Source of the DNA: Loktanella sp. DSM 29012
GTDB lineage: Bacteria; Pseudomonadota; Alphaproteobacteria; Rhodobacterales; Rhodobacteraceae
Reading direction: 5' to 3'
DNA: 64,000 nt
Assembly (NCBI RefSeq): GCF_900110705.1
Contig: NZ_FOEJ01000004.1
Location: forward strand, 1-64,000
The position numbers and the translations under genes are program-made. Below are positions 42,631 through 51,691 of this stretch, piece after piece (position 1 is the first letter of the stretch; every line of letters begins with the position of its first letter). Under the pieces are notes generated by a model that saw only the letters and a program-made list of their open reading frames with translations, ran no database searches and was not told the origin of the DNA.

Positions 42631-43023
42631 ATGGCACGTGATACTCGTCGTGGGGGCAAGAAGAAGGTCTCCAAGAACATCGCCGCTGGTGTGGCGCATG
42701 TGAACTCTTCGTTCAACAACACGAAAATCCTGATTTCCGACGTTCAGGGCAATGCAATTGCGTGGTCCTCTGCCGGTACCATGGGTTTCAAGGGGTCGCG
42801 TAAATCGACACCCTATGCCGCCCAGATGGCCGCAGAAGACGCCGGTAAGAAAGCACAGGACCACGGCGTGAAAACGCTGGAAGTCGAAGTGCAGGGCCCC
42901 GGTTCCGGCCGCGAAAGCGCGCTGCGCGCTCTGGCCGCCGTCGGTTTCAACATCACCTCGATTCGTGATGTGACCCCGATGGCCCACAACGGCTGCCGCC
43001 CCCCAAAGCGTCGCCGCGTCTAA
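42631..43023 (+). CDS. rpsK: 30S ribosomal protein S11
   Basis: 130 residues. [40 protein letters not shown] and the C-terminal [18 protein letters not shown] are conserved, including the Asn-Gly site that forms isoaspartate in E. coli. Site TAAGGAGCCTCCATC. Confidence 0.97.
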   Translation: MARDTRRGGKKKVSKNIAAGVAHVNSSFNNTKILISDVQGNAIAWSSAGTMGFKGSRKSTPYAAQMAAEDAGKKAQDHGVKTLEVEVQGPGSGRESALRALAAVGFNITSIRDVTPMAHNGCRPPKRRRV

Positions 43024-43039
43024 GCCTATTTATGGTGAT

Positions 43040-43063
43040 GGGGCCGTGCATCCGCACGGCCCC
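43040..43063 (+). terminator. Hairpin between rpsK and rpoA
   Basis: GGGGCCGTGC (43040-43049), loop ATCC, GCACGGCCCC (43054-43063), a ten-pair perfect stem. The following GTTGCGCCGTTTT is only partly T-rich, so it may attenuate rather than stop transcription. Confidence 0.5.
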
Positions 43064-43132
43064 GTTGCGCCGTTTTGAAACCTCGAGCGTCGGACCTTTT
43101 GGACATAGGGTCGGGCAAGGATGGAGGGACAT

Positions 43133-44149
43133 ATGATCCACAAGAACTGGGCCGAATTGATTAAACCGTCGCAACTGGACGTCAAGCCGGGCAACGACCC
43201 CGCACGCCAGGCGACCGTGACCGCCGAACCGCTGGAACGCGGCTTTGGTCTGACGTTGGGCAACGCGCTGCGCCGCGTTCTGATGTCGTCGCTGCAAGGC
43301 GCTGCCATCACCGCCGTCCAGATCGACAACGTCCTGCACGAATTTTCGTCCGTGGCCGGTGTGCGTGAAGACGTGACCGACATCGTTCTGAACCTCAAGG
43401 GCGTCGCGATCCGCATGGACGTCGAAGGCCCCAAGCGTCTGAGCGTTCAGGCCAAGGGTCCGGGCATCGTGACGGCCGGCGATATCTCGGAAACGGCCGG
43501 GATCGAGATCCTGAACAAGGATCACGTGATCTGTCACCTGGATGACGGCGCCGATCTGTACATGGAACTGACCGTCAACACCGGTAAGGGCTATGTCGCC
43601 GCCGACAAGAACAAGCCCGAGGATGCGCCAATCGGCATGATCGCCATCGATGCGATCTATTCCCCGGTCAAAAAGGTCAGTTATGACGTGCAGCCCACCC
43701 GTGAGGGCCAAGTGCTGGACTATGACAAACTGACGATGAAAATCGAAACAGATGGTTCGCTGACCCCCGACGATGCAGTGGCCTATGCCGCGCGTATCCT
43801 TCAGGATCAGTTGCAGGTCTTCGTCAACTTTGATGAGCCGGAATCCGCATCCGCCGGTGGCGATGACGATGGTCTGGAATTCAACCCGCTGCTGCTGAAG
43901 AAGGTCGACGAACTGGAACTGTCTGTCCGTTCGGCAAATTGCCTCAAGAACGACAACATCGTCTATATCGGCGATCTGATCCAGAAAACCGAAGCCGAAA
44001 TGCTGCGCACGCCGAACTTTGGCCGCAAGTCCCTGAACGAGATCAAGGAAGTGCTGTCCGGCATGGGTCTGCACCTTGGCATGGACGTCGAGGACTGGCC
44101 GCCAGACAACATCGAAGACCTGGCCAAGAAGTTCGAAGACCAGTTCTAA
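43133..44149 (+). CDS. rpoA: DNA-directed RNA polymerase subunit alpha
   Basis: 338 residues (E. coli 329) from the ATG at 43133 after ATGGAGGGACAT. N-terminal dimerisation domain ([20 protein letters not shown], then [18 protein letters not shown]) and C-terminal domain with the DNA- and activator-binding helices ([37 protein letters not shown]). It sits between rpsK and rplQ as in most bacteria. Confidence 0.97.
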   Translation: MIHKNWAELIKPSQLDVKPGNDPARQATVTAEPLERGFGLTLGNALRRVLMSSLQGAAITAVQIDNVLHEFSSVAGVREDVTDIVLNLKGVAIRMDVEGPKRLSVQAKGPGIVTAGDISETAGIEILNKDHVICHLDDGADLYMELTVNTGKGYVAADKNKPEDAPIGMIAIDAIYSPVKKVSYDVQPTREGQVLDYDKLTMKIETDGSLTPDDAVAYAARILQDQLQVFVNFDEPESASAGGDDDGLEFNPLLLKKVDELELSVRSANCLKNDNIVYIGDLIQKTEAEMLRTPNFGRKSLNEIKEVLSGMGLHLGMDVEDWPPDNIEDLAKKFEDQF

Positions 44150-44284
44150 GAGCTACGCGCCCTGGTCACGATCGGGGCGCGACAATGCCCGCAATGGCGG
44201 GGAAGATCCGGGCATGGTGCCCCAATAACGGAGCTACGCGTCATCGCATCGCGGGCCCATCATAAAACGTAATGGAGACTTAAC

Positions 44285-44704
44285 ATGCGTCACGCACGTG
44301 GATACCGCCGCCTGAACCGCACCCATGAACACCGCAAGGCGCTGTTCGCGAACATGGCTGGCTCGCTCATCGAACATGAGCAGATCAAGACAACCCTGCC
44401 CAAGGCCAAAGAACTCAAGCGCGTCATCGACAAGCTGATCACGCTGGGCAAGCGCGGCGACCTGCACGCCCGCCGCATGGCCAATGCGCAACTGAAGCAG
44501 GAAATGCACACAGCGAAACTGTTCGAAATCCTGGGGCCACGCTACCAGGACCGTCAGGGCGGCTACTGCCGCGTTCTGAAGGCCGGTTTCCGTTATGGCG
44601 ACATGGCCCCGATGGCGATCATCGAACTGGTCGACCGCGACCGTGATGCCAAGGGCGCATCGGACAAGGCACGTCTGGCCGAAGAAGATTCCGCCGAAAG
44701 CTAA
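44285..44704 (+). CDS. rplQ: 50S ribosomal protein L17
   Basis: 139 residues (E. coli 127). [20 protein letters not shown], then [20 protein letters not shown] are typical; a charged tail ends the protein. It lies by the exit tunnel. It is the last gene of the ribosomal block; a strong terminator follows at 44726. Confidence 0.97.
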   Translation: MRHARGYRRLNRTHEHRKALFANMAGSLIEHEQIKTTLPKAKELKRVIDKLITLGKRGDLHARRMANAQLKQEMHTAKLFEILGPRYQDRQGGYCRVLKAGFRYGDMAPMAIIELVDRDRDAKGASDKARLAEEDSAES

Positions 44705-44725
44705 GCTGACGGCAGTTCGTCAAAG

Positions 44726-44754
44726 AGGCCCGGTCGCAAGATCGGGCCTTTTTT
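44726..44754 (+). terminator. Terminator after rplQ
   Basis: AGGCCCGGTC (44726-44735), loop GCAA, GATCGGGCCT (44740-44749) with one wobble pair, followed by a run of T (44749-44754). Confidence 0.9.
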
Positions 44755-44854
44755 GTGTTTAAGGGTCAAAAATTCGCCACGCGGCGAAAATATCTATTAG
44801 AAACAATTTTATAAAACCGCAGCATACTGTCGGTGACCCAATATAGATCAGGCC

Positions 44855-45466
44855 ATGACCGTCCAATCCGAAATCGAACGCCACACGCGCGAACTGGTAA
44901 AAATGGCCCCGTCGGGGCTGTTCTATGCGCTGCATTTTCGGTTCGCGCTGCCCCTGATGCACTATCACAGCTATCCGCGCGACTGGACCGACCGCTATAC
45001 CGAACGGGCCTATGCGCTGCGCGATCCGGTCATTCTATGGGGGTTTGGGAATTCCGGTACCGCCCGGTGGTCGGATATCCAGCTACCTGATCCGGAGAAC
45101 ATCATAGGGCAGGCTCGCGAATTCGGCATGAACTACGGATTTGTCGTGGCAACGGGGTCAATCAAGTCTAGGACCATTGCGTCCGCCGCCCGCGCAGATC
45201 GCGAATTCACGCAGAGCGAAATCACCCAGTTCGCCAAGACGATCGAGACGATGCATCGTCTGGTTGAACCACCCGGTTCGCTGTCCGCCGCACAGATCGA
45301 GGCGCTGGCGCTGATCGCGGGTGGGGATCGCCATGCCGCCGCTGCTGCAAAGCTGGGCATTTCAGAAAGCGCTCTCAAGGCGCGACTTGCTGCCGCACGT
45401 ACCAATCTGAAAGCAAGAACAACGGTTGAGGCGATCCAGAGGGCCCGCAACTACAAGTTGCTCTAA
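44855..45466 (+). CDS. LuxR-family quorum-sensing transcriptional regulator
   Basis: 203 residues, shorter than usual (230-250) through trimming at the N-terminus. Residues 30-135 match the autoinducer-binding domain: YHSYPRDWTDRYTERAYALR followed by DPVILW, with the conserved Trp, Tyr and Asp-Pro positions and TARWSDI. Residues 140-200 form a GerE-type HTH (LSAAQIEALALIAGGDRHAA, LGISESALKARLAAARTNLK), somewhat diverged from the LxxREREVL consensus. It precedes a luxI gene by 71 bases on the same strand and is presumably the receptor for that signal. The region upstream (44760-44854) is AT-rich; I see no convincing lux box. Confidence 0.85.
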   Translation: MTVQSEIERHTRELVKMAPSGLFYALHFRFALPLMHYHSYPRDWTDRYTERAYALRDPVILWGFGNSGTARWSDIQLPDPENIIGQAREFGMNYGFVVATGSIKSRTIASAARADREFTQSEITQFAKTIETMHRLVEPPGSLSAAQIEALALIAGGDRHAAAAAKLGISESALKARLAAARTNLKARTTVEAIQRARNYKLL

Positions 45467-45537
45467 ACACTTTTTTAAGCATGACTCCGAAACGATGACC
45501 AGCCGTCGTCGCCATTTCATTCATCGGAGAAACAATC

Positions 45538-46128
45538 ATGCAAGCAACCACGCTATCCTTTGCGAATCTGCACAATCATGGCGAGCTTTTCGCCAACATC
45601 CTGCGCGCACGGCGCGAATCATTCATCGTGCGAAACAACTGGAAACTGCCCGAGAGCATGGGCATGGAATTCGACCAGTATGATACACCTGCGTCACGTT
45701 GGCTCGCGGTTCATGATGTCGATGGGCGGGTGCTGGCGGGCGTGCGTCTGACACCGACAACCGCGCAATGCGGTGTCTATTCCTACATGATCCGCGATGC
45801 GCAAAACGGGCTGTTGTCGTCGATCCCCGATGACCTGTTGTTTGGCGCGGCACCTGTCGACAGCGGTACGTGGGAGGTCACGCGCGGCTTCATCGTTCAT
45901 GACCTGCCCGCAGCCCAGCGTCAGCGGGTCCGCATCCGGCTGGTGAACCAGATGCTGCGCACCGCCCGCACCGAAGGGATCGGCCGCATGATCGCGCTGT
46001 TGCCGTCGAACTGGGGTCGTTGGGCCGGGCGCTGCCATCTGACGATGGAACCCGCAGGGCGCAACATGAACATGGGCGGGATCGACTATCAGGCCGTCTG
46101 GATCGGATTTGCCCGCCAGATGCACTGA
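45538..46128 (+). CDS. LuxI-family acyl-homoserine lactone synthase
   Basis: 196 residues. The invariant residues of the LuxI active site are present: Arg 26 and Phe 29 (RARRESFIVRNNW), Trp 35, Asp 46 and Asp 49 in GMEFDQYDTP, Arg 70 (LAGVRLTPT), and Glu 113-Arg 116 in TWEVTRGFIV. These enzymes make N-acyl-homoserine lactones from S-adenosylmethionine and acyl-ACP (or acyl-CoA). The acyl chain cannot be told from the sequence. Site ATCGGAGAAACAATC. The luxR-luxI order on one strand suggests autoregulation. Quorum control of the pilus-toxin locus is possible but not shown. Confidence 0.9.
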   Translation: MQATTLSFANLHNHGELFANILRARRESFIVRNNWKLPESMGMEFDQYDTPASRWLAVHDVDGRVLAGVRLTPTTAQCGVYSYMIRDAQNGLLSSIPDDLLFGAAPVDSGTWEVTRGFIVHDLPAAQRQRVRIRLVNQMLRTARTEGIGRMIALLPSNWGRWAGRCHLTMEPAGRNMNMGGIDYQAVWIGFARQMH

Positions 46129-46167
46129 CGCTTTGCCAAGTTGCCGGGCAAGGCCTATCTGTCGCAG

Positions 46168-47487
46168 ATGGCTGATTTGTTCGACTCTGACCCTCCTCCC
46201 GCGAAACCTGCCGGTCCGCGCCCCCTTGCGGATCGGCTGCGGCCGCGCGCCTTGTCGCAGGTGATCGGGCAGCAGCAGGTGCTGGGACCGGATGCACCGC
46301 TGGGCGCGATGCTGGCGTCTGGCAGTTTGTCGTCACTGGTGTTCTGGGGGCCGCCGGGCGTCGGCAAGACGACGATTGCGCGGCTGCTGGCGAATGAATC
46401 CGACCTGCATTTTGTTCAGATTAGTGCAATTTTCACCGGCGTGCCAGACCTGCGCAAGGTGTTCGAGGCGGCCAAGATCAGGCGCGCGAACGGGCAGGGC
46501 ACGCTGTTGTTCGTGGACGAGATCCACCGGTTCAACAAGGCGCAGCAGGACGGATTTCTGCCGTATATGGAGGATGGCACTATCCTGTTGGTCGGTGCCA
46601 CGACGGAAAATCCCAGTTTCGAACTGAACGCCGCGCTTTTGTCGCGGTCGCAGGTGCTGATCCTGACGCGGCTGAACGAGGATGACCTCGAACTGCTGGC
46701 CCAGCGGGCCGAGGCGGAACTGGGTCGTGGGCTGCCGCTGGATGCGCCGGCGCGTGCGGCGCTTATCAACATGGCAGACGGTGACGGGCGGTCGCTGCTG
46801 AACCTGATCGAACAGATCGCGGGCTGGAAAACGGACAAACCGCTGGGCGTCGATACCCTGACCAGCCGCTTGATGAAGCGGGCGGCGAAATACGACAAAT
46901 CCGGCGACGAGCATTACAACCTGATTTCGGCCTTGCACAAATCCGTGCGGGGATCGGACCCTGATGCAGCACTGTACTGGCTGGCCCGGATGCTGACCGG
47001 CGGCGAGGACCCGCGATACCTGGCGCGGCGTATCGTGCGGATGGCGGTCGAGGATATCGGACTGGCCGATCCGCAGGCACAACACATCTGCCTGCAAGCC
47101 TGGGAAACCTATGAACGGCTGGGCAGTCCAGAGGGCGAATTGGCGCTGGGGCAGGCGGTGACCTATCTGGCGCTCGCGCCGAAATCCAACGCGGGCTACG
47201 TCGCGTTCAAGGCCGCCATGGTGGCCGCGAAAAAGACCGGATCCGAACCGCCGCCGGCCCATATCCTGAACGCACCGACCACGCTGATGAAAGAGCAGGG
47301 GTTCGGCGCGGGCTATGCTTATGACCACGACGCAGAGGACGGGTTTTCCGGTCAGGACTATTTCCCCGAAGGCATGAAGCGCGGCATCTACTATCTGCCC
47401 GTCGATCGCGGGTTCGAGCGTGATCTGAAAAAGCGGCTGGATTTCTTTGCCGGGTTGCGGGCCAAGCGCAAGGCCCGTCAGAATTGA
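46168..47487 (+). CDS. rarA: Replication-associated recombination protein RarA (MgsA)
   Basis: 439 residues from the ATG at 46168 (MADLFDSDPPPAKPAGPRPL); a TTG nine codons upstream is possible. AAA+ clamp-loader-like ATPase: RPRALSQVIGQQQVLGPDAP, Walker A GPPGVGKTT, Walker B LLFVDEIHR, sensor GATTENPSFELN. The C-terminal tetramerisation domain ends with GMKRGIYYLPVDRGFERDLK. It acts at stalled replication forks and gaps. It is first in a compact run with crcB, the pseudouridine synthase, the HAD gene and ATP12. Confidence 0.93.
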   Translation: MADLFDSDPPPAKPAGPRPLADRLRPRALSQVIGQQQVLGPDAPLGAMLASGSLSSLVFWGPPGVGKTTIARLLANESDLHFVQISAIFTGVPDLRKVFEAAKIRRANGQGTLLFVDEIHRFNKAQQDGFLPYMEDGTILLVGATTENPSFELNAALLSRSQVLILTRLNEDDLELLAQRAEAELGRGLPLDAPARAALINMADGDGRSLLNLIEQIAGWKTDKPLGVDTLTSRLMKRAAKYDKSGDEHYNLISALHKSVRGSDPDAALYWLARMLTGGEDPRYLARRIVRMAVEDIGLADPQAQHICLQAWETYERLGSPEGELALGQAVTYLALAPKSNAGYVAFKAAMVAAKKTGSEPPPAHILNAPTTLMKEQGFGAGYAYDHDAEDGFSGQDYFPEGMKRGIYYLPVDRGFERDLKKRLDFFAGLRAKRKARQN

Positions 47488-47518
47488 CTTCTACCGCGTC
47501 AGGGGCCAGAGAGCGCGG

Positions 47519-47893
47519 ATGATTTTGACAGGCATCTCTGTGGCATTGGGCGGCGCGATTGGCGCGACCCTGCGGTGGCTGACCGGGCTGTGGGCGCTGC
47601 GCGTCATGGGGCCGGGATTCCCGTGGGCCACGTTGTGCGTCAACGTGGTCGGGTCGTTCCTGATGGGGGTGCTGGTCGTGGTGCTGGCGGAACGGTCCGG
47701 CAATCGGTTCGCACCGTTGCTGATGACCGGGGTGCTGGGTGGGTTCACCACGTTTTCCGCGTTTTCACTGGACGCGATCCGCCTGATCGAGACGGGCCAG
47801 CTGGGGCTGGCGGGATTATATGTGGGGGCCAGCGTGGGCGTGGCCCTGTTGGCGCTGTTCGCGGGCCTGATCGTGACAAGGATGATGATATGA
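47519..47893 (+). CDS. crcB: Fluoride exporter CrcB/Fluc
   Basis: 124 residues with four membrane helices. The motifs GATLRWLTG, WATLCVNVVGSFLMG and TGVLGGFTTFSAFSLD (central Phe and polar track) define Fluc channels, which work as antiparallel dimers and export fluoride. Start at ATG 47519; a longer frame upstream overlaps rarA. Its stop overlaps the next gene's start (ATGA at 47890-47893). No fluoride riboswitch is seen, because the upstream space is only 31 bases. Confidence 0.92.
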   Translation: MILTGISVALGGAIGATLRWLTGLWALRVMGPGFPWATLCVNVVGSFLMGVLVVVLAERSGNRFAPLLMTGVLGGFTTFSAFSLDAIRLIETGQLGLAGLYVGASVGVALLALFAGLIVTRMMI

Positions 47894-48942
47894 GTGGTGT
47901 ACAAACACGCACAATCGGTGACGACGATGGCGATCAGCGGGTGGACCGCTATCTGCGGCGGCTGTTCCCGCACCTGACGCAGGGGCGCATCGAAAAGATG
48001 TGCCGTAAGGGCGACGTGCGCGTCGACGGCGGCCGGGTGAAATCCAATACCCGGCTGGAGGTGGGGCAAACGATCCGCATCCCGCCGCTGCCGACCGAGG
48101 AACAGGTCGCCGCCGAACGATCCTTGCTGAAACAGGGTGTGACCAAGGCGGATGCCGCGCTGATCCAGTCCTGCGTGATCTACCGCGACGATCATATCAT
48201 CGCGATCAACAAACCGGCGGGGCTGGCGACGCAGGGCGGATCGAAAACCACGCGGCACGTGGACGGTATGGCCGAGGCGCTGACCTTTGGTTACGATGAA
48301 AAGCCGCGTCTGGTGCACCGGCTGGACCGCGACACCAGCGGCGTGCTGCTGCTGGCGCGCACGCGCATGATGGCCAAGGCGCTGACAGAGAACCTCAAGC
48401 ATCACGCGACGCGCAAGATCTACTGGGCCGCTGTTGCCGGCACACCGCATCCGCGCGCGGGCACGATCAAATACGGTCTGGTCAAGGCGGGCGGTCACGG
48501 CCATCACGGCGAGGGTGAAAAGATGCACTGCATCCACCCGCGCGAGGTCGACACGACCGAAGGTGCAAAACGCGCGACGACGGATTACGCCGTGCTGGAT
48601 ACCTTGGGTGGTCGCGCGTCCTGGGTGGCGCTGGTCCCGATCACGGGGCGCACGCACCAGCTGCGCGCCCATATGGCCGAGATGGGGCATCCGATCATCG
48701 GTGACGGCAAATACGGCGGGTCGAGCCAAGAAAACCTGGGCGATGGTTGGGGCGCTGGCATGGGCGGCGACATCAGCCGCAAGATGCACCTGCACGCCCG
48801 GTCGCTGACGATCGAACATCCCGAAACCGGTGCCATTCTGCATCTGACAGCACCCATGCCCGACCACATGAAACGCACCTGGGACTTTGTGGGCTGGGTC
48901 GAGGCGCATGCGCCCGTCGATCCGTTCAACATGCCTGACTGA
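47890..48942 (+). CDS. rluC: RluC-like 23S rRNA pseudouridine synthase
   Basis: 350 residues from the ATG at 47890. An N-terminal S4 domain (RVDRYLRRLFPHLTQGRIEK, then GDVRVDGGRVKSNTRL) is followed by the RluA-family catalytic domain with HRLDRDTSGVLLLAR, the catalytic Asp lying in RLDRDTSG. The family modifies U955/2504/2580 of 23S rRNA in E. coli (RluC) or similar sites; the exact target here is inferred. It overlaps the HAD gene by one base. Confidence 0.85.
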   Translation: MSGVQTRTIGDDDGDQRVDRYLRRLFPHLTQGRIEKMCRKGDVRVDGGRVKSNTRLEVGQTIRIPPLPTEEQVAAERSLLKQGVTKADAALIQSCVIYRDDHIIAINKPAGLATQGGSKTTRHVDGMAEALTFGYDEKPRLVHRLDRDTSGVLLLARTRMMAKALTENLKHHATRKIYWAAVAGTPHPRAGTIKYGLVKAGGHGHHGEGEKMHCIHPREVDTTEGAKRATTDYAVLDTLGGRASWVALVPITGRTHQLRAHMAEMGHPIIGDGKYGGSSQENLGDGWGAGMGGDISRKMHLHARSLTIEHPETGAILHLTAPMPDHMKRTWDFVGWVEAHAPVDPFNMPD

Positions 48943-49616
48943 TGGACCTGCGGCTGGTCATATTCGACGTGGACGGCACGCTGGTGAACAGCCGCGCCGC
49001 CATCGTTCATGCCATGCGGGCAGGCTTTGCTGCCGTGGGGCGCGATTATCCGGGAGACGCCGCCTGCCTGCGCGGCGTCGGCCTGTCGGTCGACGTGATG
49101 TTTCGCGCACTCGTGCCCGATGCACCGGACACAGAACTGGTCGCACTGCGCAGTGCCTATCAGCAGGCCTATTACGATCACCGCGCCTCACTCGGGAGTG
49201 AGGCGATGGCACCATTCTACGACGGTGCCCGCGACGCGTTGGACCGGTTCCGCGCGCAGGACACGCTCTTGATGGCGGCGGCGACAGGGAAATCGCTGCG
49301 CGGCATGCAGGCGATGATCGCGGATCACGGGCTGGTGGGCTATTTCCAAAGCGTGCAGACTGCTGACCATCATCCGTCCAAGCCGCATCCGTCCATGATC
49401 CATCAGGTGCTGTCGGATACCGGTGTCGAGCCTGCACGCGCGGTCATGGTGGGCGATACCAGTTTCGACATGCAGATGGGACGGGCGGCAGGCGTCGCGA
49501 CCATCGGTGTCAGCTGGGGCTATCATCCGCCAGAGGCACTGGACGCCGACCGGATCATCACCGATTTCGCGCAGCTCGACGCGGCTGTCGATGCGCTGAC
49601 AGGAGGACACCCATGA
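48942..49616 (+). CDS. HAD-superfamily phosphatase (phosphoglycolate phosphatase-like)
   Basis: 224 residues. All four HAD motifs: FDVDGTLVNS (nucleophile Asp), AAATGK, the Lys in SKPHPSMI, and MVGDTSFDMQMG. An alpha-helical cap lies between residues 15 and 85, as in subclass IA. A small-molecule phosphatase such as phosphoglycolate phosphatase is the likely function, but the substrate is not fixed by the sequence. It overlaps the ATP12 gene by four bases (ATGA). Confidence 0.82.
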   Translation: MDLRLVIFDVDGTLVNSRAAIVHAMRAGFAAVGRDYPGDAACLRGVGLSVDVMFRALVPDAPDTELVALRSAYQQAYYDHRASLGSEAMAPFYDGARDALDRFRAQDTLLMAAATGKSLRGMQAMIADHGLVGYFQSVQTADHHPSKPHPSMIHQVLSDTGVEPARAVMVGDTSFDMQMGRAAGVATIGVSWGYHPPEALDADRIITDFAQLDAAVDALTGGHP

Positions 49617-50326
49617 GTGACTGGGCACCGAAACGATTCTGGACCATGGCCGAGGTCGTGACCCGTGACGGCGGATTCGCCGTCGATCTGGACGGTCGCC
49701 CCGTCAAGACGCCTTACAAGACACCTCTGGTGATGCCGACCCGCGCCCTGGCAGAGGCGGTGGCGTCCGAATGGCAGGCCCAGGTCGAGCTGATCGACCC
49801 CCAGACCATGCCCGTGACCCGTGCCGCAAATTCCGCGATAGACAAGGTGATGCCGCAACGTGCCGAGGTCGCCGCGATGCTGGCGGTCTATGCCGAAACC
49901 GATCTGCTATGCTACCGCGCGACCGCCCCAGAGGCGCTGATCGCGCAGCAGGATGCGGCGTGGAACCCCTGGCTTTCCTGGGCGGCGCAGGCATTGGATG
50001 CCCCCCTGCATGTGACGGCGGGGATCATGCCGATCGAGCAGCCCGCTGAATCGTTGCAGCGCCTGCACGACCGGGTCGCCGCATTTGATGCCTGGGAGCT
50101 GACAGGATTCCATGACCTGGTGCAGCTGTCGGGATCGCTTGTTCTGGCGCTGGCGGTGGCTGCGGGCAAGTTGACCCCTGATGAGGCCTGGACCCTGAGC
50201 CGGATTGACGAGGATTTCCAGATCAGCCAGTGGGGCGATGACGAAGAGGCCACCCATGTGGCCGAGATCAAAGCGCAGGCGTTTTCCGACGGTGCCCGAT
50301 TCATGGTCATGGCCCGGTCCGTTTAG
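49613..50326 (+). CDS. ATP12-family F1-ATPase assembly chaperone
   Basis: 237 residues. The sequence KRFWTMAEVVTRDGGFAVDL, then DGRPVKTPYKTPLVMPTRAL and AEAVASEWQAQ is the N-terminal signature of ATP12, which binds the F1 alpha subunit during ATP-synthase assembly in mitochondria and alphaproteobacteria. The C-terminal helical region (ELTGFHDLVQLSGSLVLALA) is also conserved. It is the last gene of the rarA-crcB-rluC-HAD run; the F1 genes are not in the window. Confidence 0.88.
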   Translation: MSDWAPKRFWTMAEVVTRDGGFAVDLDGRPVKTPYKTPLVMPTRALAEAVASEWQAQVELIDPQTMPVTRAANSAIDKVMPQRAEVAAMLAVYAETDLLCYRATAPEALIAQQDAAWNPWLSWAAQALDAPLHVTAGIMPIEQPAESLQRLHDRVAAFDAWELTGFHDLVQLSGSLVLALAVAAGKLTPDEAWTLSRIDEDFQISQWGDDEEATHVAEIKAQAFSDGARFMVMARSV

Positions 50327-50530
50327 CAGTCAATCCCGCCCATTTGGGCAGCAGATGTCGAATGAATGGGCATTTGACACGCTGTCTTGTGCAACATGCC
50401 CTTGACCTTTCGGCGGCTTATCGCCCAGTTTGTATGCAGGTGAAGGATCAACCTTCTTACCGCTAACGTCCGTCTGGACGAAATAATTGGCTGCCCCCGA
50501 TGTGGGGCGGGAACTCAGGAAGAGGTATAC

Positions 50531-51550
50531 ATGAAAAAGACGATTTTTCTCGGAACGCTGACCGTTGCCGGTCTGTGTGCTGCCGCTGCAAGTGCGGCAA
50601 CACTTGACGACGTCAAGGCACGCGGCAATCTGAACTGTGGTGTGACGACTGGTCTGACCGGTTTCGCAGCACCCGACGCAAACGGCGTCTGGGAAGGTTT
50701 CGACGTCGACGTGTGCCGTGCCGTCGCTGCCGCGATCTTTGGCGATGAGAACGCTGTCGAATTCGTCCCGACAACCGGCGAAACCCGTTTCACCGCACTG
50801 TCGTCCGGCGAAATCGACCTGTTGGCGCGTAACACCACGTGGACCATGTCCCGTGACACCGACCTGAAGTTCGATTTCATCGGCGTGAACTACTACGACG
50901 GTCAGGGCTTCATGGTCCCGCGCGAGCTGGGTGTGACCTCTGCCAAGGAACTGGACGGTGCCACCGTGTGCATCCAGACCGGCACCACGACCGAGCTGAA
51001 CCTGGCCGACTACTTCCGCGCCAACAACATCAGCTATGAGCCGGTTCCGATCCAGACCAACGCCGAAGCACAGCAGCAGTATCTGGCTGGTGCATGTGAC
51101 GTCTATACGACGGACGCATCCGGCCTTGCCGCAACCCGTGCGACGTTCGAGGCACCCGCAGACCACGTGCTGCTGCCCGAAATCATCTCCAAGGAACCGC
51201 TGGGCCCGCTGGTCCGTCACGGTGACAACGAGTGGGGCGATCTGACGATGTGGGTGCTGAACGCACTGATCGCGGCCGAAGAGCTGGGCATCACCTCTGC
51301 AAACATCGCTGACATGTCTGCTGCACCGACCAACAACCCTGAAGTGAACCGTATCCTGGGCACCGAAGGCGAGCTGGGCACGATGATCGGCCTCGAAGCT
51401 GACTGGGCCAAGAACGCGATCATGGCCGGCGGCAACTACGGCGAGATCTTTGAGCGCAACATCGGTGAGAACACCCCGATCGGTCTGGCGCGTGGTCTGA
51501 ACGCACAGTGGACCGACGGCGGCCTGCTGTACGCACCTCCGTTCCGCTAA
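50531..51550 (+). CDS. aapJ: General L-amino-acid ABC transporter, periplasmic binding protein
   Basis: 339 residues with a signal peptide (MKKTIFLGTLTVAGLCAAAA, cut after ASA). The family 3 solute-binding core is clear: RGNLNCGVTTGLTGFAAPDA, GFDVDVCRAVAAAIFGD and TRFTALSSGEIDLLARNTTW. It matches AapJ/BztA, which bind glutamate, glutamine, aspartate, asparagine and other amino acids. The 204-base gap upstream has TTGACA at 50374-50379 but no clear -10. A hairpin follows, so the binding protein would be made in excess over the membrane parts. Confidence 0.92.
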   Translation: MKKTIFLGTLTVAGLCAAAASAATLDDVKARGNLNCGVTTGLTGFAAPDANGVWEGFDVDVCRAVAAAIFGDENAVEFVPTTGETRFTALSSGEIDLLARNTTWTMSRDTDLKFDFIGVNYYDGQGFMVPRELGVTSAKELDGATVCIQTGTTTELNLADYFRANNISYEPVPIQTNAEAQQQYLAGACDVYTTDASGLAATRATFEAPADHVLLPEIISKEPLGPLVRHGDNEWGDLTMWVLNALIAAEELGITSANIADMSAAPTNNPEVNRILGTEGELGTMIGLEADWAKNAIMAGGNYGEIFERNIGENTPIGLARGLNAQWTDGGLLYAPPFR

Positions 51551-51560
51551 AACGTTAGGC

Positions 51561-51587
51561 AAAGGCCCGGCAAATTGCCGGGCCTTT
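51561..51587 (+). terminator. Attenuating terminator between aapJ and aapQ
   Basis: AAAGGCCCGGC (51561-51571), loop AAATT, GCCGGGCCTTT (51577-51587), an 11-pair perfect stem followed by CGCC, so only a short T-run. It probably trims transcription of the permease genes. Confidence 0.7.
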
Positions 51588-51691
51588 CGCCACAGCGACC
51601 CAAAAACAAAAAAATGCAGAACTGACCGTGGTGCGCTGGTCTAAACCCGTGCACCTATTTGATCGTTAGCACTGCAACCGGGAGACACCCT

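Noticed and set aside
47488-47518. Fluoride riboswitch in front of crcB
   Set aside because: Only 31 bases separate rarA and crcB, too short for the aptamer.
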